This document shows positions 17,993-27,867 of a stretch of DNA of 47,947 nt, piece by piece. Under the pieces are notes generated by a model. The model saw only the letters and a list, made by a program, of their open reading frames with translations, searched no databases and was not told the origin of the DNA. Within the stretch, counting starts at the first letter, position 1; the number at the start of each line of letters is the position of its first letter. The DNA is taken from assembly GCA_903951405.1 (NCBI GenBank), contig CAJBBV010000154.1:1-47947 (forward strand), in the 5' to 3' direction. Made by a program: the position numbers and the translations under genes. The DNA is from an uncultured bacterium (GTDB taxonomy: Bacteria; Bacteroidota; Bacteroidia; Chitinophagales; Chitinophagaceae).

Positions 17993-18946
17993 ATGAAGAA
18001 AATTTTATGCATCGGTGAGGCACTCATCGATATGATTTGTACCGATAAAGGAAGTTCGTTGAGTGATGGGCAACATTTTGTAAAAAAACCTGGTGGTGCC
18101 CCAACCAATGTTGCCGCTGCTATTGCTGCGCTAGGAGGTATTGTTGAAATGTCGGCCAAAGTAGGAAAGGACCCTTTCGGTAAATACTTGATAGAAGTGA
18201 TGAATGAATTTGGTATCATCACGGATAGCATAATACAAGATGAAAAGAATTTTACAACATTCGCATTTGTCTCTTTAATGGAAAATGGAGAAAGGGATTT
18301 TTACTTCAACCGTGGAGCAGATGGCATGCTAAATGATGCCGATGTAAGTCATATAGATATCAGCTCATTTGGAATTGCACACTTTGGCTCAGCAACAGGA
18401 TTTTTACCTGGCCCTCTGCAATCTACCTATAAAAATGTATTGGATAAAGCCAATGAGAACGGACTTTTTGTGAGCTTTGATCCAAATTACAGGCATCTAC
18501 TATTCAGCCATGATCAAGAATTATTTATTCAAAAATCATGGGAATTTATAGAGAATTGTAGCTTTTTCAAAGTAAGTGATGAAGAGGCTTTTATGCTAAC
18601 TAGAAAATCATCTGTAGAGGAAGCTGCAGTAGTTTTTGCAGAAAAGTCGAATGCCGTTTTCGCTATTACACTAGGAAAGGATGGTACACTTTTAGGCTTT
18701 CAGAATGAAACATTGCTTATCCCAAGTATAGCAATCATACCAGTTGATACAACGGGTGCTGGAGATGCTTTTGTAGGGGCAGTACTCTTTCAACTGAGCT
18801 CCTTCACAAACCCTCAAATGAATTCATTAAATAAGGAGCAATGGATTTCTCTATTTACTAATGCCAATAAAGCGGGTGCTAGAACATGTGAATATTTAGG
18901 CGCTATGGAAGCGTTTAAACACCTAAGCAATGACATTTTCAATTAA
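17993..18946 (+). CDS. PfkB-family fructokinase
   Basis: A 317-residue carbohydrate kinase of the PfkB/ribokinase family. The first signature is GEALIDM near residue 7 and the substrate-binding KPGGAPTNVAAAIAALGG at about residues 30-47; the second signature, with the catalytic Asp, is DTTGAGDAFVGAV near residue 252. The substrate-side GGAPTNVA and the F-rich NYRHLLF region resemble bacterial fructokinases. It phosphorylates a hexose, most likely fructose, with ATP in the cytosol. Together with the secreted GH32 enzyme (10079) a fructan route is plausible but not shown by the gene order. It ends two bases before the opposite gene. Confidence 0.8.
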   Translation: MKKILCIGEALIDMICTDKGSSLSDGQHFVKKPGGAPTNVAAAIAALGGIVEMSAKVGKDPFGKYLIEVMNEFGIITDSIIQDEKNFTTFAFVSLMENGERDFYFNRGADGMLNDADVSHIDISSFGIAHFGSATGFLPGPLQSTYKNVLDKANENGLFVSFDPNYRHLLFSHDQELFIQKSWEFIENCSFFKVSDEEAFMLTRKSSVEEAAVVFAEKSNAVFAITLGKDGTLLGFQNETLLIPSIAIIPVDTTGAGDAFVGAVLFQLSSFTNPQMNSLNKEQWISLFTNANKAGARTCEYLGAMEAFKHLSNDIFN

Positions 18947-18948
18947 TT

Positions 18949-20268
18949 CTACTTCTTCATTCTTAGCCTAGTGGCAATATGAATGCCAACTTGCTTTCCA
19001 GCTTCAGTACTCACTAAACAAGAGTTGTGCAAATGAATACCTCCATAAAAACGAGCTAAATTATTTTCTTCTGCAGCCGCTCTAAATGAATTAAATTTCC
19101 TACTCTCAATTCCAAACTCCAACTCTGTTGTATCGGTATAACTAAAATCATTTCCAAAGACTTTTGTTAACGCTTCAGCAGCACTGGCAGAAATGGTTGA
19201 ATGCCCGCAGGTGTATTCAGGGAATGCCGGGGTCTGTAGTAGAGGCCTCCAGTTTGCATCAATGTATTTATTAATTACAGTCTCAGGACGAATAGTTGAA
19301 TAAGTATATTTCGCATCCCAACATTCAATAAATGCATCAAACATAACAATCGATGTAAGTGCATACGCATATGTAGTTTCTGCAAAATCAACTTTTGCTT
19401 GCTTAGCCGCTATTCCTATAATACCCATCCAATGTCCTGGCGGCGAGAATTTTTTTGTACTAAACATCGCATGACCATATACATTCAATTTGAATGGATT
19501 ATCATCCCAGAAATAGGCGATATGCTTTTGTTCATCAGTAAGATTTTCTCCAGCTCTTTTTACCATCATAATATTTCTATAATATAATGATGTGGTGTCT
19601 TTCATATCGAATGGAATAGGAGCAACAGGTCTAAACTGATTGGCACTATCCAACACCAAGGTTCTTATTTCATTCCAATGTGGTTCTACTGCAGAAGCAT
19701 ACATAGGCGGCGTAGGAACCCATCTGCCGGGAATGTCAAGTACAGTATATTTTTCAGCACTCCTCGTTTCGGCATAGTTATCTTTCTTGCCCCATGCTAT
19801 GATATGACTAGCCACCTTCGCTGAAAAGGAATCCGTTTTTTCTAACATATTCGATGGCATACCCAATGATAACGCTAATTGTTTAAGGCTATCCACGTAA
19901 TATTTCATACTTCCTTCTGGGAAAGTGACTGCTTCACCAACCCTGCAATACGCAAGGAGTGATGCCAATGGGAAATAAACATCTGCAGTATCTTGTATAA
20001 TAGGCAATGAATCTAGCCCGTGTATTTGACCCGCCAACGTTCTATATCGAGCAGGTTCTGCCATTACCATGACTTCATAACCCGCTATGGCTGCATATGT
20101 ATAATTTCGAGAAGCTACAATAGGAGGAAAATTGTTACCCATCACCACTTCGTTTAACTCATGGACAGTTTTAGAGTATAACTCAGGATCACCGAACATT
20201 TGTTTATACCCATCACTATTTTTACATGAGAAAAAGAATAACAAAAGGAGAAACCAATAATTTTTCAT
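18949..20268 (-). CDS. Vanadium-dependent haloperoxidase-like PAP2 lipoprotein
   Basis: A 439-residue lipoprotein: the signal peptide ends in a lipobox, FFFSC, with Cys15. The C-terminal half has the vanadate/phosphate-binding helix bundle of the PAP2/haloperoxidase superfamily: a Lys-containing segment KHIAYFWDD, then PEYTCGHSTISASAAEAL (a CGHS variant of SGHS) and RFYGGIHLHNS with the catalytic His. The role could be halide oxidation or phosphate release; sequence alone cannot tell. It is likely anchored in the outer membrane. The next gene (20484) is on the same strand, 215 bp upstream, so it probably has its own promoter. Confidence 0.8.
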   Translation of the reverse strand: MKNYWFLLLLFFFSCKNSDGYKQMFGDPELYSKTVHELNEVVMGNNFPPIVASRNYTYAAIAGYEVMVMAEPARYRTLAGQIHGLDSLPIIQDTADVYFPLASLLAYCRVGEAVTFPEGSMKYYVDSLKQLALSLGMPSNMLEKTDSFSAKVASHIIAWGKKDNYAETRSAEKYTVLDIPGRWVPTPPMYASAVEPHWNEIRTLVLDSANQFRPVAPIPFDMKDTTSLYYRNIMMVKRAGENLTDEQKHIAYFWDDNPFKLNVYGHAMFSTKKFSPPGHWMGIIGIAAKQAKVDFAETTYAYALTSIVMFDAFIECWDAKYTYSTIRPETVINKYIDANWRPLLQTPAFPEYTCGHSTISASAAEALTKVFGNDFSYTDTTELEFGIESRKFNSFRAAAEENNLARFYGGIHLHNSCLVSTEAGKQVGIHIATRLRMKK

Positions 20269-20483
20269 ATTATTTAAATTAAAATATTTTGACTAGCATA
20301 ATAAATACTTTTCAACCTTTTGCTAAAATAGATAGTACTTTTTTATTCATTATCAAGCAAATTTGCAAAAAAAACATATACAAAATTACGGCTTTCTGAC
20401 TAATTTTCAATTCCGTAATATACTCTGAAGCTATATCCTTATAGAGATATAGAAGTTTACTAAAATTAAATTATCTTAATTTC
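20269..20483. other. Intergenic region with an inverted repeat and a possible promoter
   Basis: This 215 bp AT-rich gap lies between two minus-strand genes. It holds a 7 bp inverted repeat ATTACGG (20385-20391) / CCGTAAT (20413-20419); on the minus strand it is followed by a T-rich tract (20370-20384), so it may terminate the VCBS gene. The minus strand over the same arm also reads TAATTTTG, a fair -7 box for the haloperoxidase-like gene. No coding frame is seen. Confidence 0.35.
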
Positions 20484-23400
20484 TTAGTGATAATAAGCCT
20501 CCACCAACACAGGAGTATTATTATTGATTAAAAATAAAAATTGTTGTTTTTTATTGGCATTGAATGAAAGAATATTTCTTACTTCTCCTTTTACATTCAA
20601 TCCGGAATGTTTATCTGGAACAACACTCCATTTTCTTAATCCATTATTTAGTAATATACTGCCAAAGCTTGCGTCCAGTCTACCAAATTGAGGAAGAAAG
20701 CCAAATTCATTCCCCCCTAAAATCATATCTAATTTCCCATCTGAATTAATGTCATTCAACGCAATGGAATTTACTGAAGAAAATTGAGTGGTAGTTGGCA
20801 AGGACACTACTTCAAAATTTCCTGCACCACCATTCCATGCTACAACTGAACTAGAATAATTCACTCTTTTTTTCTCAGATTGGTCTATTTTATCTTTGGA
20901 GAATAAATCCTGAAAAGTTTTTTTAGCAAAATCAGCATATTTTAAATTTTCAGTCTTAATCATCGGAAGTTGCTCCTGCATATCGGCCTTTAGGAAGATA
21001 GTATAGTCTTGCTGATTAATAGATTTAGTAATTATTTTTTCTAATGCACCATTTTCATCAAAATCATTTAGCCAAAGTTTGTATGGGTTTTGAGGAGTAC
21101 ATTTAAAATACCCGTTTTCGCCATAGTTTCCCAATACTAAATCCTCTTTCCCATCTTGATCAAGATCTGCCACAGCAACAGATTGCCACCAACCACTATA
21201 TTGATCAAGGGTCGTATTTTTTTCAACAAATCGACCCTGCTCTATACTAAATATTCTTGGATTCATCCATTCACCCACTACAATGAGATCTTTTTTATCT
21301 GTGGAAATAATCGTTGCCATGGCAGCATCAGTAACCATACCAAGTTTCAAAAATGCAGGAGCTAATGCACTTGTTTTATCCGTGAATACACCGCTTCCAT
21401 CATTGATGTACAAATAACTTGATGGAGTAACGCCATATTTATAAGGGATACTTCGAGAACCAACAAAAAGATCCATATCACCATCTCCATCAAAATCGAA
21501 TGATTGAACTGCTCCAATATTATTACCATTATGGGGGAATGCTTGTGCTTTATAAGTAAAATTCCCTTTCCCGTCATTGATGAAAAGACGATGCACAAAA
21601 TCTGGCCCTGTGGGCAATTTATTATTCCCTCCTGACCCAACAAAAAGATCAAGATCTTGATCTCCATCTGTATCAAAGAAACAAGAGACAACATCCTCTC
21701 TTTGCTGAAATGATGTAAAAGCAGGCTGATCTTTTAAGGCGAACGTACCAAGTTGATTTTGAATATAAATGGCAGCAGTTTGGCCAGTTGCACCTCCAAT
21801 AAATAAATCATCTAAACCGTCACTATTTAAATCTCCTACAGAACCAGCAGGACCTTCTCTAGAAATCATTTTAGGAATAAGTTGTTCTGTATAAAAATCA
21901 ACATAATCATCTTCTTTGTGCACTTGAAAATGCTGAGGCACTTCAACAAAATATTGATTTGCACCATCTTTAAGCACTAACTTATAATTATCTAGTGCAA
22001 TCGCCTCAGTTTCATAAACATGATAAACAGTGTCAAGCATCTTAATATCCAGACGACTTATTGTAGAATTTGGCCAAAAAATAAACGCTGAATCTACTTT
22101 TGTTCTATTGCCTAAACCAATAATCATCTTATAATCTATGGATGATTGAAAGCCTCGAGCAGGAATTAACTCTCGTGAAAGTATTTCTGATCCAACATAT
22201 AAAACAACTTTTGATCCAATCGCAAATTTATTGTTCTCGGTTCCAACCAATGAAAATCCCAAATAGTGGGATAAATCCATTTCACGGGTTTTATTCTTAT
22301 AAATGAATGCAGGTTGATTAATATTATTAATCACCATATCAAGATCGCCATCATTGTCTAAATCACCATAAGCTGCTCCATTTGAAAAACTCGGAGTACC
22401 CATACCCCACTCTTTTTGAACTTCACTAAATTGAAGACCTCCCTTATTGTGAAACAATTTATTAACAACTGGTGTTGAAGGAATTTTTTTGACAATGTTA
22501 TCAAGAGCTTGATATCCAGTAGTTAAATCAAAATTTTGAACCATTGCGTCTGCAAAAAAATCTATAAAATCCTGATTTGTTATATCTCTTACAATTCCAT
22601 TACAAATAAATAAATCATTAAGCCCATCATTATCAGCATCAAATGTCAACTCGCCCCAACTCCAATCACTTGCTTGAACACCTGCATAATTAGATATTTC
22701 CTGAAATGCACCATGTTGGTTATTCAATTGAAGAGAGTTGTGCATAACCTGATGATGAAAGCCAGAAGTGACTTTCAATCGATATACATCAATATTATCA
22801 AATGAAGTTGTTGTTTTTTTTCGATACTCATCATCCGGAAGCATTTCAGACGTAAAAATATCTGAGTACCCATCATTGTTAACATCAGCCATATCCGTAC
22901 CCATAGATGCCGTACTATTATGCGCCATCCAATCTGTCATCTCATCCCTAAATGTTCCGTTTTTTTGATTTATGTATAAATAATCTCGCTCAAAAAAATC
23001 ATTAGACACATATACATCTAACCAACCATCGCCATTCACATCTCCAACGGTAACACCTAATCCAAAACTAATAAGACTTCCATGAATACCCGACTCTTTA
23101 GACACTTCATGAAATACACCATTATTATTTTGATATAAATGATCACCACCGCCTTTAAGAAAATCTTTTACCGAAGAATCTTCTGCTCGGGTATCACGTG
23201 CATTTAGATAGTTAAGGGTATTAACAGGTATCGGACTATTGTTTACTAAAAAACAATCTAAGTCACCGTCTTGATCATAATCAAAAAATGAAGCATGTGT
23301 TGTGTAGCCTTTGTCTGCTAAACCATATTCTACTGCTTTGTCAACAAAATGATTTTTTTTGTCATTAATGAACAATTGATTAGCTCGCTTTGATTCATCT

Positions 23401-23804
23401 TGCATATTGCCAGCATTACAAACATAAATATCAAGTAAACCATCGCCATTCACATCAACCATTACGACGCCAGTACTCCATTGTTCCTTTGGACCAAAAC
23501 CAGCGGCTGTAGAAATATCTTCAAATTTAAAATTCCCCTTATTAAGAAAAAGTTTGTTAGATCCTTGATTAGAGGTCATGAATACATCTGCCAATCCATC
23601 ATTATTAATGTCGCCGATGGCAACACCTCCCCCATTATATAAATTACGGTACTTAAATATATTAGCCTGCTCGCTGTCTTTAATGTCATTACTAAAATCA
23701 ATTCCTGAATTTTCGACTTTTTCAAATCTAGTTTCCACTGAGGCTGTATTACAACCAAATACTATAAAAAATAAAGAAATAAAATACGTGGATAGCTTAG
23801 ACAT
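20484..23804 (-). CDS. CRTAC1-type VCBS/FG-GAP repeat lipoprotein with ASPIC/UnbV domain
   Basis: A 1106-residue exported lipoprotein; the signal ends in FIVFGC, Cys18. Two beta-propeller arrays of FG-GAP/VCBS repeats flank a central ASPIC/UnbV domain at about residues 525-590 (ARGFQSS, IGLGNRTKVDSAFIFWPNS). Twelve calcium-loop motifs of the DxDxDG type are seen (for example DINNDGLAD, DVNGDGLLD, DYDQDGDLD, DLDNDGDLD, DTDGDQDLD, DFDGDGDMD, DINSDGKLD). Proteins of this kind are surface-anchored, calcium-stabilised, and often coded beside SusC/SusD genes; here none is next to it. The ligand is unknown. The gene ends 215 bp before the next one. Confidence 0.87.
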   Translation of the reverse strand: MSKLSTYFISLFFIVFGCNTASVETRFEKVENSGIDFSNDIKDSEQANIFKYRNLYNGGGVAIGDINNDGLADVFMTSNQGSNKLFLNKGNFKFEDISTAAGFGPKEQWSTGVVMVDVNGDGLLDIYVCNAGNMQDESKRANQLFINDKKNHFVDKAVEYGLADKGYTTHASFFDYDQDGDLDCFLVNNSPIPVNTLNYLNARDTRAEDSSVKDFLKGGGDHLYQNNNGVFHEVSKESGIHGSLISFGLGVTVGDVNGDGWLDVYVSNDFFERDYLYINQKNGTFRDEMTDWMAHNSTASMGTDMADVNNDGYSDIFTSEMLPDDEYRKKTTTSFDNIDVYRLKVTSGFHHQVMHNSLQLNNQHGAFQEISNYAGVQASDWSWGELTFDADNDGLNDLFICNGIVRDITNQDFIDFFADAMVQNFDLTTGYQALDNIVKKIPSTPVVNKLFHNKGGLQFSEVQKEWGMGTPSFSNGAAYGDLDNDGDLDMVINNINQPAFIYKNKTREMDLSHYLGFSLVGTENNKFAIGSKVVLYVGSEILSRELIPARGFQSSIDYKMIIGLGNRTKVDSAFIFWPNSTISRLDIKMLDTVYHVYETEAIALDNYKLVLKDGANQYFVEVPQHFQVHKEDDYVDFYTEQLIPKMISREGPAGSVGDLNSDGLDDLFIGGATGQTAAIYIQNQLGTFALKDQPAFTSFQQREDVVSCFFDTDGDQDLDLFVGSGGNNKLPTGPDFVHRLFINDGKGNFTYKAQAFPHNGNNIGAVQSFDFDGDGDMDLFVGSRSIPYKYGVTPSSYLYINDGSGVFTDKTSALAPAFLKLGMVTDAAMATIISTDKKDLIVVGEWMNPRIFSIEQGRFVEKNTTLDQYSGWWQSVAVADLDQDGKEDLVLGNYGENGYFKCTPQNPYKLWLNDFDENGALEKIITKSINQQDYTIFLKADMQEQLPMIKTENLKYADFAKKTFQDLFSKDKIDQSEKKRVNYSSSVVAWNGGAGNFEVVSLPTTTQFSSVNSIALNDINSDGKLDMILGGNEFGFLPQFGRLDASFGSILLNNGLRKWSVVPDKHSGLNVKGEVRNILSFNANKKQQFLFLINNNTPVLVEAYYH

Positions 23805-23933
23805 AATATCTCATAAAAATACAAAAAGGTTACACCAAATTGTACAACACTTTTTATATTAAATTAATTCCTACTTACTTAACTAAAATTGACATTTCAT
23901 CAAGATTAGAGATTGCAGAATTTAAAGATGATT

Positions 23934-24971
23934 TTACTCTTCTCTCCCTTTAAAATCTTCTTGCAATTTAGTTACCCGTTCATTACTCAACACATTTTTA
24001 CCAGACGAAACAACAATTCGATACCTAAACGTAACAGATTCTCCAGGGCGCAAGGAAAAGTTCCGCTCGGCCTTCCCATTCGTGAATATTTTCTCCCCTA
24101 AAGGGTTGGCCGCAAAAAGTCCATAGCCCCGAGCATGCCAATTGGTAGGATAACCTAGATTTTTAGGATGATCTATAATTAATACACTGATAGAATCTTT
24201 CCCCATTTTCCCATACATCATACACCAAGGTGCTTTGGCACTCCATACAGCGTCCCCATACAATCCATTACTATTTACATAATTCCCGTTCGCTATGCTA
24301 TCTGTCACAGCAAGCACTTCAGTTACTATGCCCTTAGAGTCGGTATATTTTTTTGATTCTTTAGTAGGGATTTGCAGCTCATGCGCCACACGAAGTCCAA
24401 GAAATCCATCTTTAGCATCTTTAAAGAGCACTGGAATGACAGCACTAAGGGTTGTATTTCTATCAATAACCCATGAACCACCTAACTCCGAAAACGCATA
24501 GGTGGTAGACTCTTTTACATGTATTTTGTTACTATTATCCACCCATGATGCATCATAACTGAGTAGCCCAGTTGGACCATCTTTTAATTGTGTAATTCCA
24601 TCAAATCGAATGGTGCCATATAGATCCTTTTTTTCTGCTGGAATCGCAAAAGAGTTATTCCAAAAATCAAGCCCATTCACATTCTCGTAATTCAACCATA
24701 ATCCCAAATGATGTGGATGATCTGTAGGATCACCGGGTTTAGGATTCACGGGAAACCCTCGAGTAATGGTAACTCCATCAGGAGCATAGATAGGGTATAA
24801 AACAGGTTTAGCAATAGTATCTGGAAAAAAGAAATCAGTAAAATGTTTCCCTCCAACATACACCTCAACTGAAGGATGTGCTTGATTCCGGACCAACTTT
24901 ACTTTATGCTTCTGAGAAAAAGTAACTAGTGAACTTAAAAATAATACAAAGAATAAAAGGACTCGCTTCAT
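23934..24971 (-). CDS. Secreted DUF6807 (PmoA-like) protein
   Basis: A 345-residue exported protein (signal peptide to about residue 20). It matches the DUF6807 family, also annotated PmoA-like, over its length: HPSVEVYVGGKHFTDFFFPD, KPVLYPIYAPDG, the DHPHHLGLWL motif and RNFSLRPGESVTFRYRIVV at the end. The HPHHLGLW motif is conserved and may bind metal or substrate. The family is common in Bacteroidota and Planctomycetes beside Gfo/Idh/MocA oxidoreductases, but no activity is established and no link to methane oxidation is implied. It is transcribed alone, probably with a promoter before 24971. Confidence 0.83.
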   Translation of the reverse strand: MKRVLLFFVLFLSSLVTFSQKHKVKLVRNQAHPSVEVYVGGKHFTDFFFPDTIAKPVLYPIYAPDGVTITRGFPVNPKPGDPTDHPHHLGLWLNYENVNGLDFWNNSFAIPAEKKDLYGTIRFDGITQLKDGPTGLLSYDASWVDNSNKIHVKESTTYAFSELGGSWVIDRNTTLSAVIPVLFKDAKDGFLGLRVAHELQIPTKESKKYTDSKGIVTEVLAVTDSIANGNYVNSNGLYGDAVWSAKAPWCMMYGKMGKDSISVLIIDHPKNLGYPTNWHARGYGLFAANPLGEKIFTNGKAERNFSLRPGESVTFRYRIVVSSGKNVLSNERVTKLQEDFKGREE

Positions 24972-25101
24972 TTTTAGTAATTTATGTTACTGCTTATTAA
25001 TCTATAGATTTAACGATACCTCAACTAGATAATAGTGACAAACCACTATAGTATACGCTCATAAAAATAACATCTATTTAGCGTAGAATATAAAAAAATA
25101 A

Positions 25102-25130
25102 AACCCATGTGAAAATGATTCACATGGGTT
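25102..25130 (-). terminator. Terminator of the leu operon
   Basis: A perfect 12 bp stem, AACCCATGTGAA (25102-25113) and TTCACATGGGTT (25119-25130), with a 5-base loop, is followed on the minus strand by a long T-rich run (25085-25101). It sits 21 bp after the leuB stop and should end the operon. Confidence 0.85.
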
Positions 25131-25151
25131 CGATATGTTATGCTAAACAAA

Positions 25152-26222
25152 CTAAATCCTAGAAAGCACTTCGTTACCCATAGCTTCTGTACCAAGGATT
25201 TTATCGGGTGCTGTGGTAGCATCAGCTATATCTCTTGTTCGGAAACCAGCCTTCAAAACACCATCCACAGCATTAATCAATACATCTGATTCAGCTTTAA
25301 GACCAAATGAAATCTCCAACAACAATGCTGCAGATAATATAGATGCGAGTGGATTTGCAACGCCTTTCCCCGTAATATCATGGGCCGATCCATGGATAGG
25401 CTCATATACTCCAGTACCATCACCGATTGAAGCAGAAGCCAACATCCCCATTGATCCAGCAATTTGCGATGCTTCATCTGTTAATATATCTCCAAAGAGG
25501 TTAGCTGTAACCACCACATCAAAACGAGTTGGATCTTTGATCAACATCATGGCAGTAGAATCTACAAACTGATGTTCCACTTCTACGTCTGGATACTCCA
25601 ATGCAATTTTTTGAACTACTTCTCTCCACAATCTGCTCGTCTCTAACACATTCGCCTTATCCACTGAACATACTTTCTTTCTTCGCGTACGCGCTGCATC
25701 AAATGCTTTTCGTGCAATACGCTCCACTTCAAAACGACTGTACTCTGCTACATCATAAGCAGTATCACCATTATTTTTTCTTCCTTTTTCACCAAAATAA
25801 ATATCGCCTGTCAATTCACGGAAAAAAAGAATATCAGCCCCTTTTAATATTTCTGGTTTAATACTTGATGCACCTAATAACTCATCGAATAATTTTATCG
25901 GACGAAGATTTGCATAAAGGCCTAGTTCCTTTCTCATCTTTAGCAACCCTTGTTCAGGACGCACTTTAGCTGTTGGATCGTTATCATACTTTGGATGTCC
26001 TACTGCACCAAATAATACAGCATCGGATGCACGCATTTTAGCCAATGTCTCTTCCGGCAAAGGATTGCCTGTTGCTTCAATTGCTACATGCCCAATCAAT
26101 GCTTCATCATACGTAAAGGTATGTCCGAATTTAGTGGCTACCTTATCCAATACTTTTTTTCCTACTGCGGTTACTTCTTGTCCAATTCCATCTCCTGGAA
26201 CAATTAAGATATTTTTATTCAT
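25152..26222 (-). CDS. leuB: 3-isopropylmalate dehydrogenase
   Basis: A 356-residue member of the isocitrate/isopropylmalate dehydrogenase family. It oxidises and decarboxylates 3-isopropylmalate (or 3-methylmalate in the citramalate route) with NAD and a divalent metal. Visible: LIVPGDGIGQEV at the start, LRPIKLFDEL (the LeuB Leu/Arg segment), the Tyr-containing ELTGDIYFG loop, the catalytic Lys in CSVDKANVL, metal ligands in DEASQIAGS, and NAD-binding GSAHDITGKGVANP. A frame upstream starts TTG at 26258, but ATG at 26222 directly precedes the conserved MNKNILIVPG start, so it is preferred. It is the last gene of leuC-leuD-cimA-leuB and ends in TAG. Confidence 0.95.
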   Translation of the reverse strand: MNKNILIVPGDGIGQEVTAVGKKVLDKVATKFGHTFTYDEALIGHVAIEATGNPLPEETLAKMRASDAVLFGAVGHPKYDNDPTAKVRPEQGLLKMRKELGLYANLRPIKLFDELLGASSIKPEILKGADILFFRELTGDIYFGEKGRKNNGDTAYDVAEYSRFEVERIARKAFDAARTRRKKVCSVDKANVLETSRLWREVVQKIALEYPDVEVEHQFVDSTAMMLIKDPTRFDVVVTANLFGDILTDEASQIAGSMGMLASASIGDGTGVYEPIHGSAHDITGKGVANPLASILSAALLLEISFGLKAESDVLINAVDGVLKAGFRTRDIADATTAPDKILGTEAMGNEVLSRI

Positions 26223-26294
26223 GCTGTTGGGTTTTGCTCTCACGTCTCTCTTTGTCAACTTAGATTAGATAGTAATGAGCGATTATGATTAATT

Positions 26295-27821
26295 CTAAAT
26301 AAGATTCAACATTTTATGGGTAGCCTTAATAGCTGCTACGGTTTGATCACTATCCAACCCACGTGTTCTAAATTCTCTTCCCTTATAATCCCATGTAATA
26401 ATGGTTTCACATAATGCGTCACTCTTTCCGCCAGGTGGAATTCGCACAGCATAATCTGTCAACACAGGAAGCAGTAACTTCTTCTTTTTATAAATACTTC
26501 TGAGTGCATTCATGAATGCATCATATTGACCATCTCCTTGAGCATGCTCTTCGAATATCTCTCCCTCAATAGTTATTTGCAACGTTACTGATGGCCTCAA
26601 CTCTTTTGAATGAGTGAGTACATAATTTTCAATATGAATTTTTTCTTCTTCAATAGAACTACTATCAATCACATCAGAAATAATATACGGAAGATCAGAT
26701 TGTGTTACTACTTCTTTCTTATCTCCCAATTCAATGATCCGTTGAGTGACTCTCTTCAAATCTGCATCGGAAAGTTCGATACCTAGTTGGGCTAAATTAT
26801 TTTCAATGTTAGACTTACCACTCGTTTTTCCTAATGCATATTGACGTTGCCTTCCAAAACGTTCAGGCATTAAATCATTGAAATAAAGATTATTTTTTTT
26901 ATCTCCGTCGGCATGAATACCGGCAGTTTGTGTAAATACATTAGCCCCTACAACAGGTTTATTGTCGGGAATGCGAAAGCCTGAGAATGTTTCAACGAGA
27001 CGACTAGTTTGATACAATGATTTCTCCGCAACACCCGTCCTAACTTTCGGCAGGAAATCATGTAACACAGCAACAGCGCTTGCTAATGGGGCATTTCCCG
27101 CTCGTTCCCCCATGCCATTAATGGTTAGGTGAATGCCTTGTATTCCCGCTTTAACAGCTTCCAATACATTGGCCGTGCCTAAGTCATAGTCATTGTGACC
27201 ATGAAAATCAAAATGAGTAGTTGGGTATCGTTTTATGATTTGACTAACAAAATCACTCACTTCACATGGCTCAAGTATTCCCAACGTGTCAGGCAACATT
27301 ATTCGCTTTACAGGCTGCTTGGTTAAAAAATCTAAAAAGCGAAAGACATACTCTGGGGAATTACGCATGCCATTGCTCCAATCTTCAAGATATATATTGC
27401 ATTCAATTCCTTTTTTCTTACCCAAGGCAATCACTTTCGCAATTTCAGCGAAATGCTGCTCAGGCGTCTTTTTCAATTGATGTGTTAGATGATTCATTGA
27501 ACCTTTGGTGAGCAGGTTCATTACTTTAGCTCCAGCCTTGATCATCCAATCAATCGATACATTCCCATCAACAAAGGTGAGCACTTCCACTTTTTTCAAC
27601 AACCCTTTTGACTTTGCCCAACGTGTAATTTTTTTAACAGCATCAAACTCACCTTCAGAAACTCGTGCTGAAGCAATCTCAATACGGTCAACCTTCACTT
27701 CGGTAAGTAACAACTGTGCAATAGTCAATTTCTCGGATGAAGAAAAAGAGACACCACTTGTTTGTTCTCCATCCCGAAGGGTGGTATCCATGATTTCAAT
27801 ATACCGTGTTGATTTGGGCAT
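26295..27821 (-). CDS. cimA: Citramalate synthase-like (2-isopropylmalate synthase family)
   Basis: A 508-residue acyl-CoA condensing enzyme: a catalytic TIM barrel (LRDGEQTSGVSF at residues 15-26, HFDFHGHNDYDL, AGIHADGDKK) then a C-terminal regulatory LeuA dimer domain from about residue 370. It differs from classical LeuA. Arg16 and Asp17, Glu146, and the pocket residues Leu81, Leu104 and Tyr144 fall at the same positions as in Leptospira interrogans CimA, where they select pyruvate over 2-ketoisovalerate. So it may condense pyruvate and acetyl-CoA to citramalate, giving threonine-independent isoleucine synthesis through LeuCDB. The alternative is a second isopropylmalate synthase. The last regulatory domain suggests feedback control. 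It lies between leuD and leuB and ends in TAG. Confidence 0.85.
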   Translation of the reverse strand: MPKSTRYIEIMDTTLRDGEQTSGVSFSSSEKLTIAQLLLTEVKVDRIEIASARVSEGEFDAVKKITRWAKSKGLLKKVEVLTFVDGNVSIDWMIKAGAKVMNLLTKGSMNHLTHQLKKTPEQHFAEIAKVIALGKKKGIECNIYLEDWSNGMRNSPEYVFRFLDFLTKQPVKRIMLPDTLGILEPCEVSDFVSQIIKRYPTTHFDFHGHNDYDLGTANVLEAVKAGIQGIHLTINGMGERAGNAPLASAVAVLHDFLPKVRTGVAEKSLYQTSRLVETFSGFRIPDNKPVVGANVFTQTAGIHADGDKKNNLYFNDLMPERFGRQRQYALGKTSGKSNIENNLAQLGIELSDADLKRVTQRIIELGDKKEVVTQSDLPYIISDVIDSSSIEEEKIHIENYVLTHSKELRPSVTLQITIEGEIFEEHAQGDGQYDAFMNALRSIYKKKKLLLPVLTDYAVRIPPGGKSDALCETIITWDYKGREFRTRGLDSDQTVAAIKATHKMLNLI

Positions 27822-27867
27822 GCGTTAATGGGCTAAGTGGAGGTTTAAATTTGAAAACTAGAAAGAA

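Noticed and set aside
25213-25572. A 119-codon plus-strand frame
   Set aside because: It is antisense to leuB, and its composition only mirrors the leuB codons.
26223-26258. TTG start extending leuB by 12 codons
   Set aside because: The added residues are not LeuB-like, while the ATG at 26222 directly precedes the conserved N-terminus.
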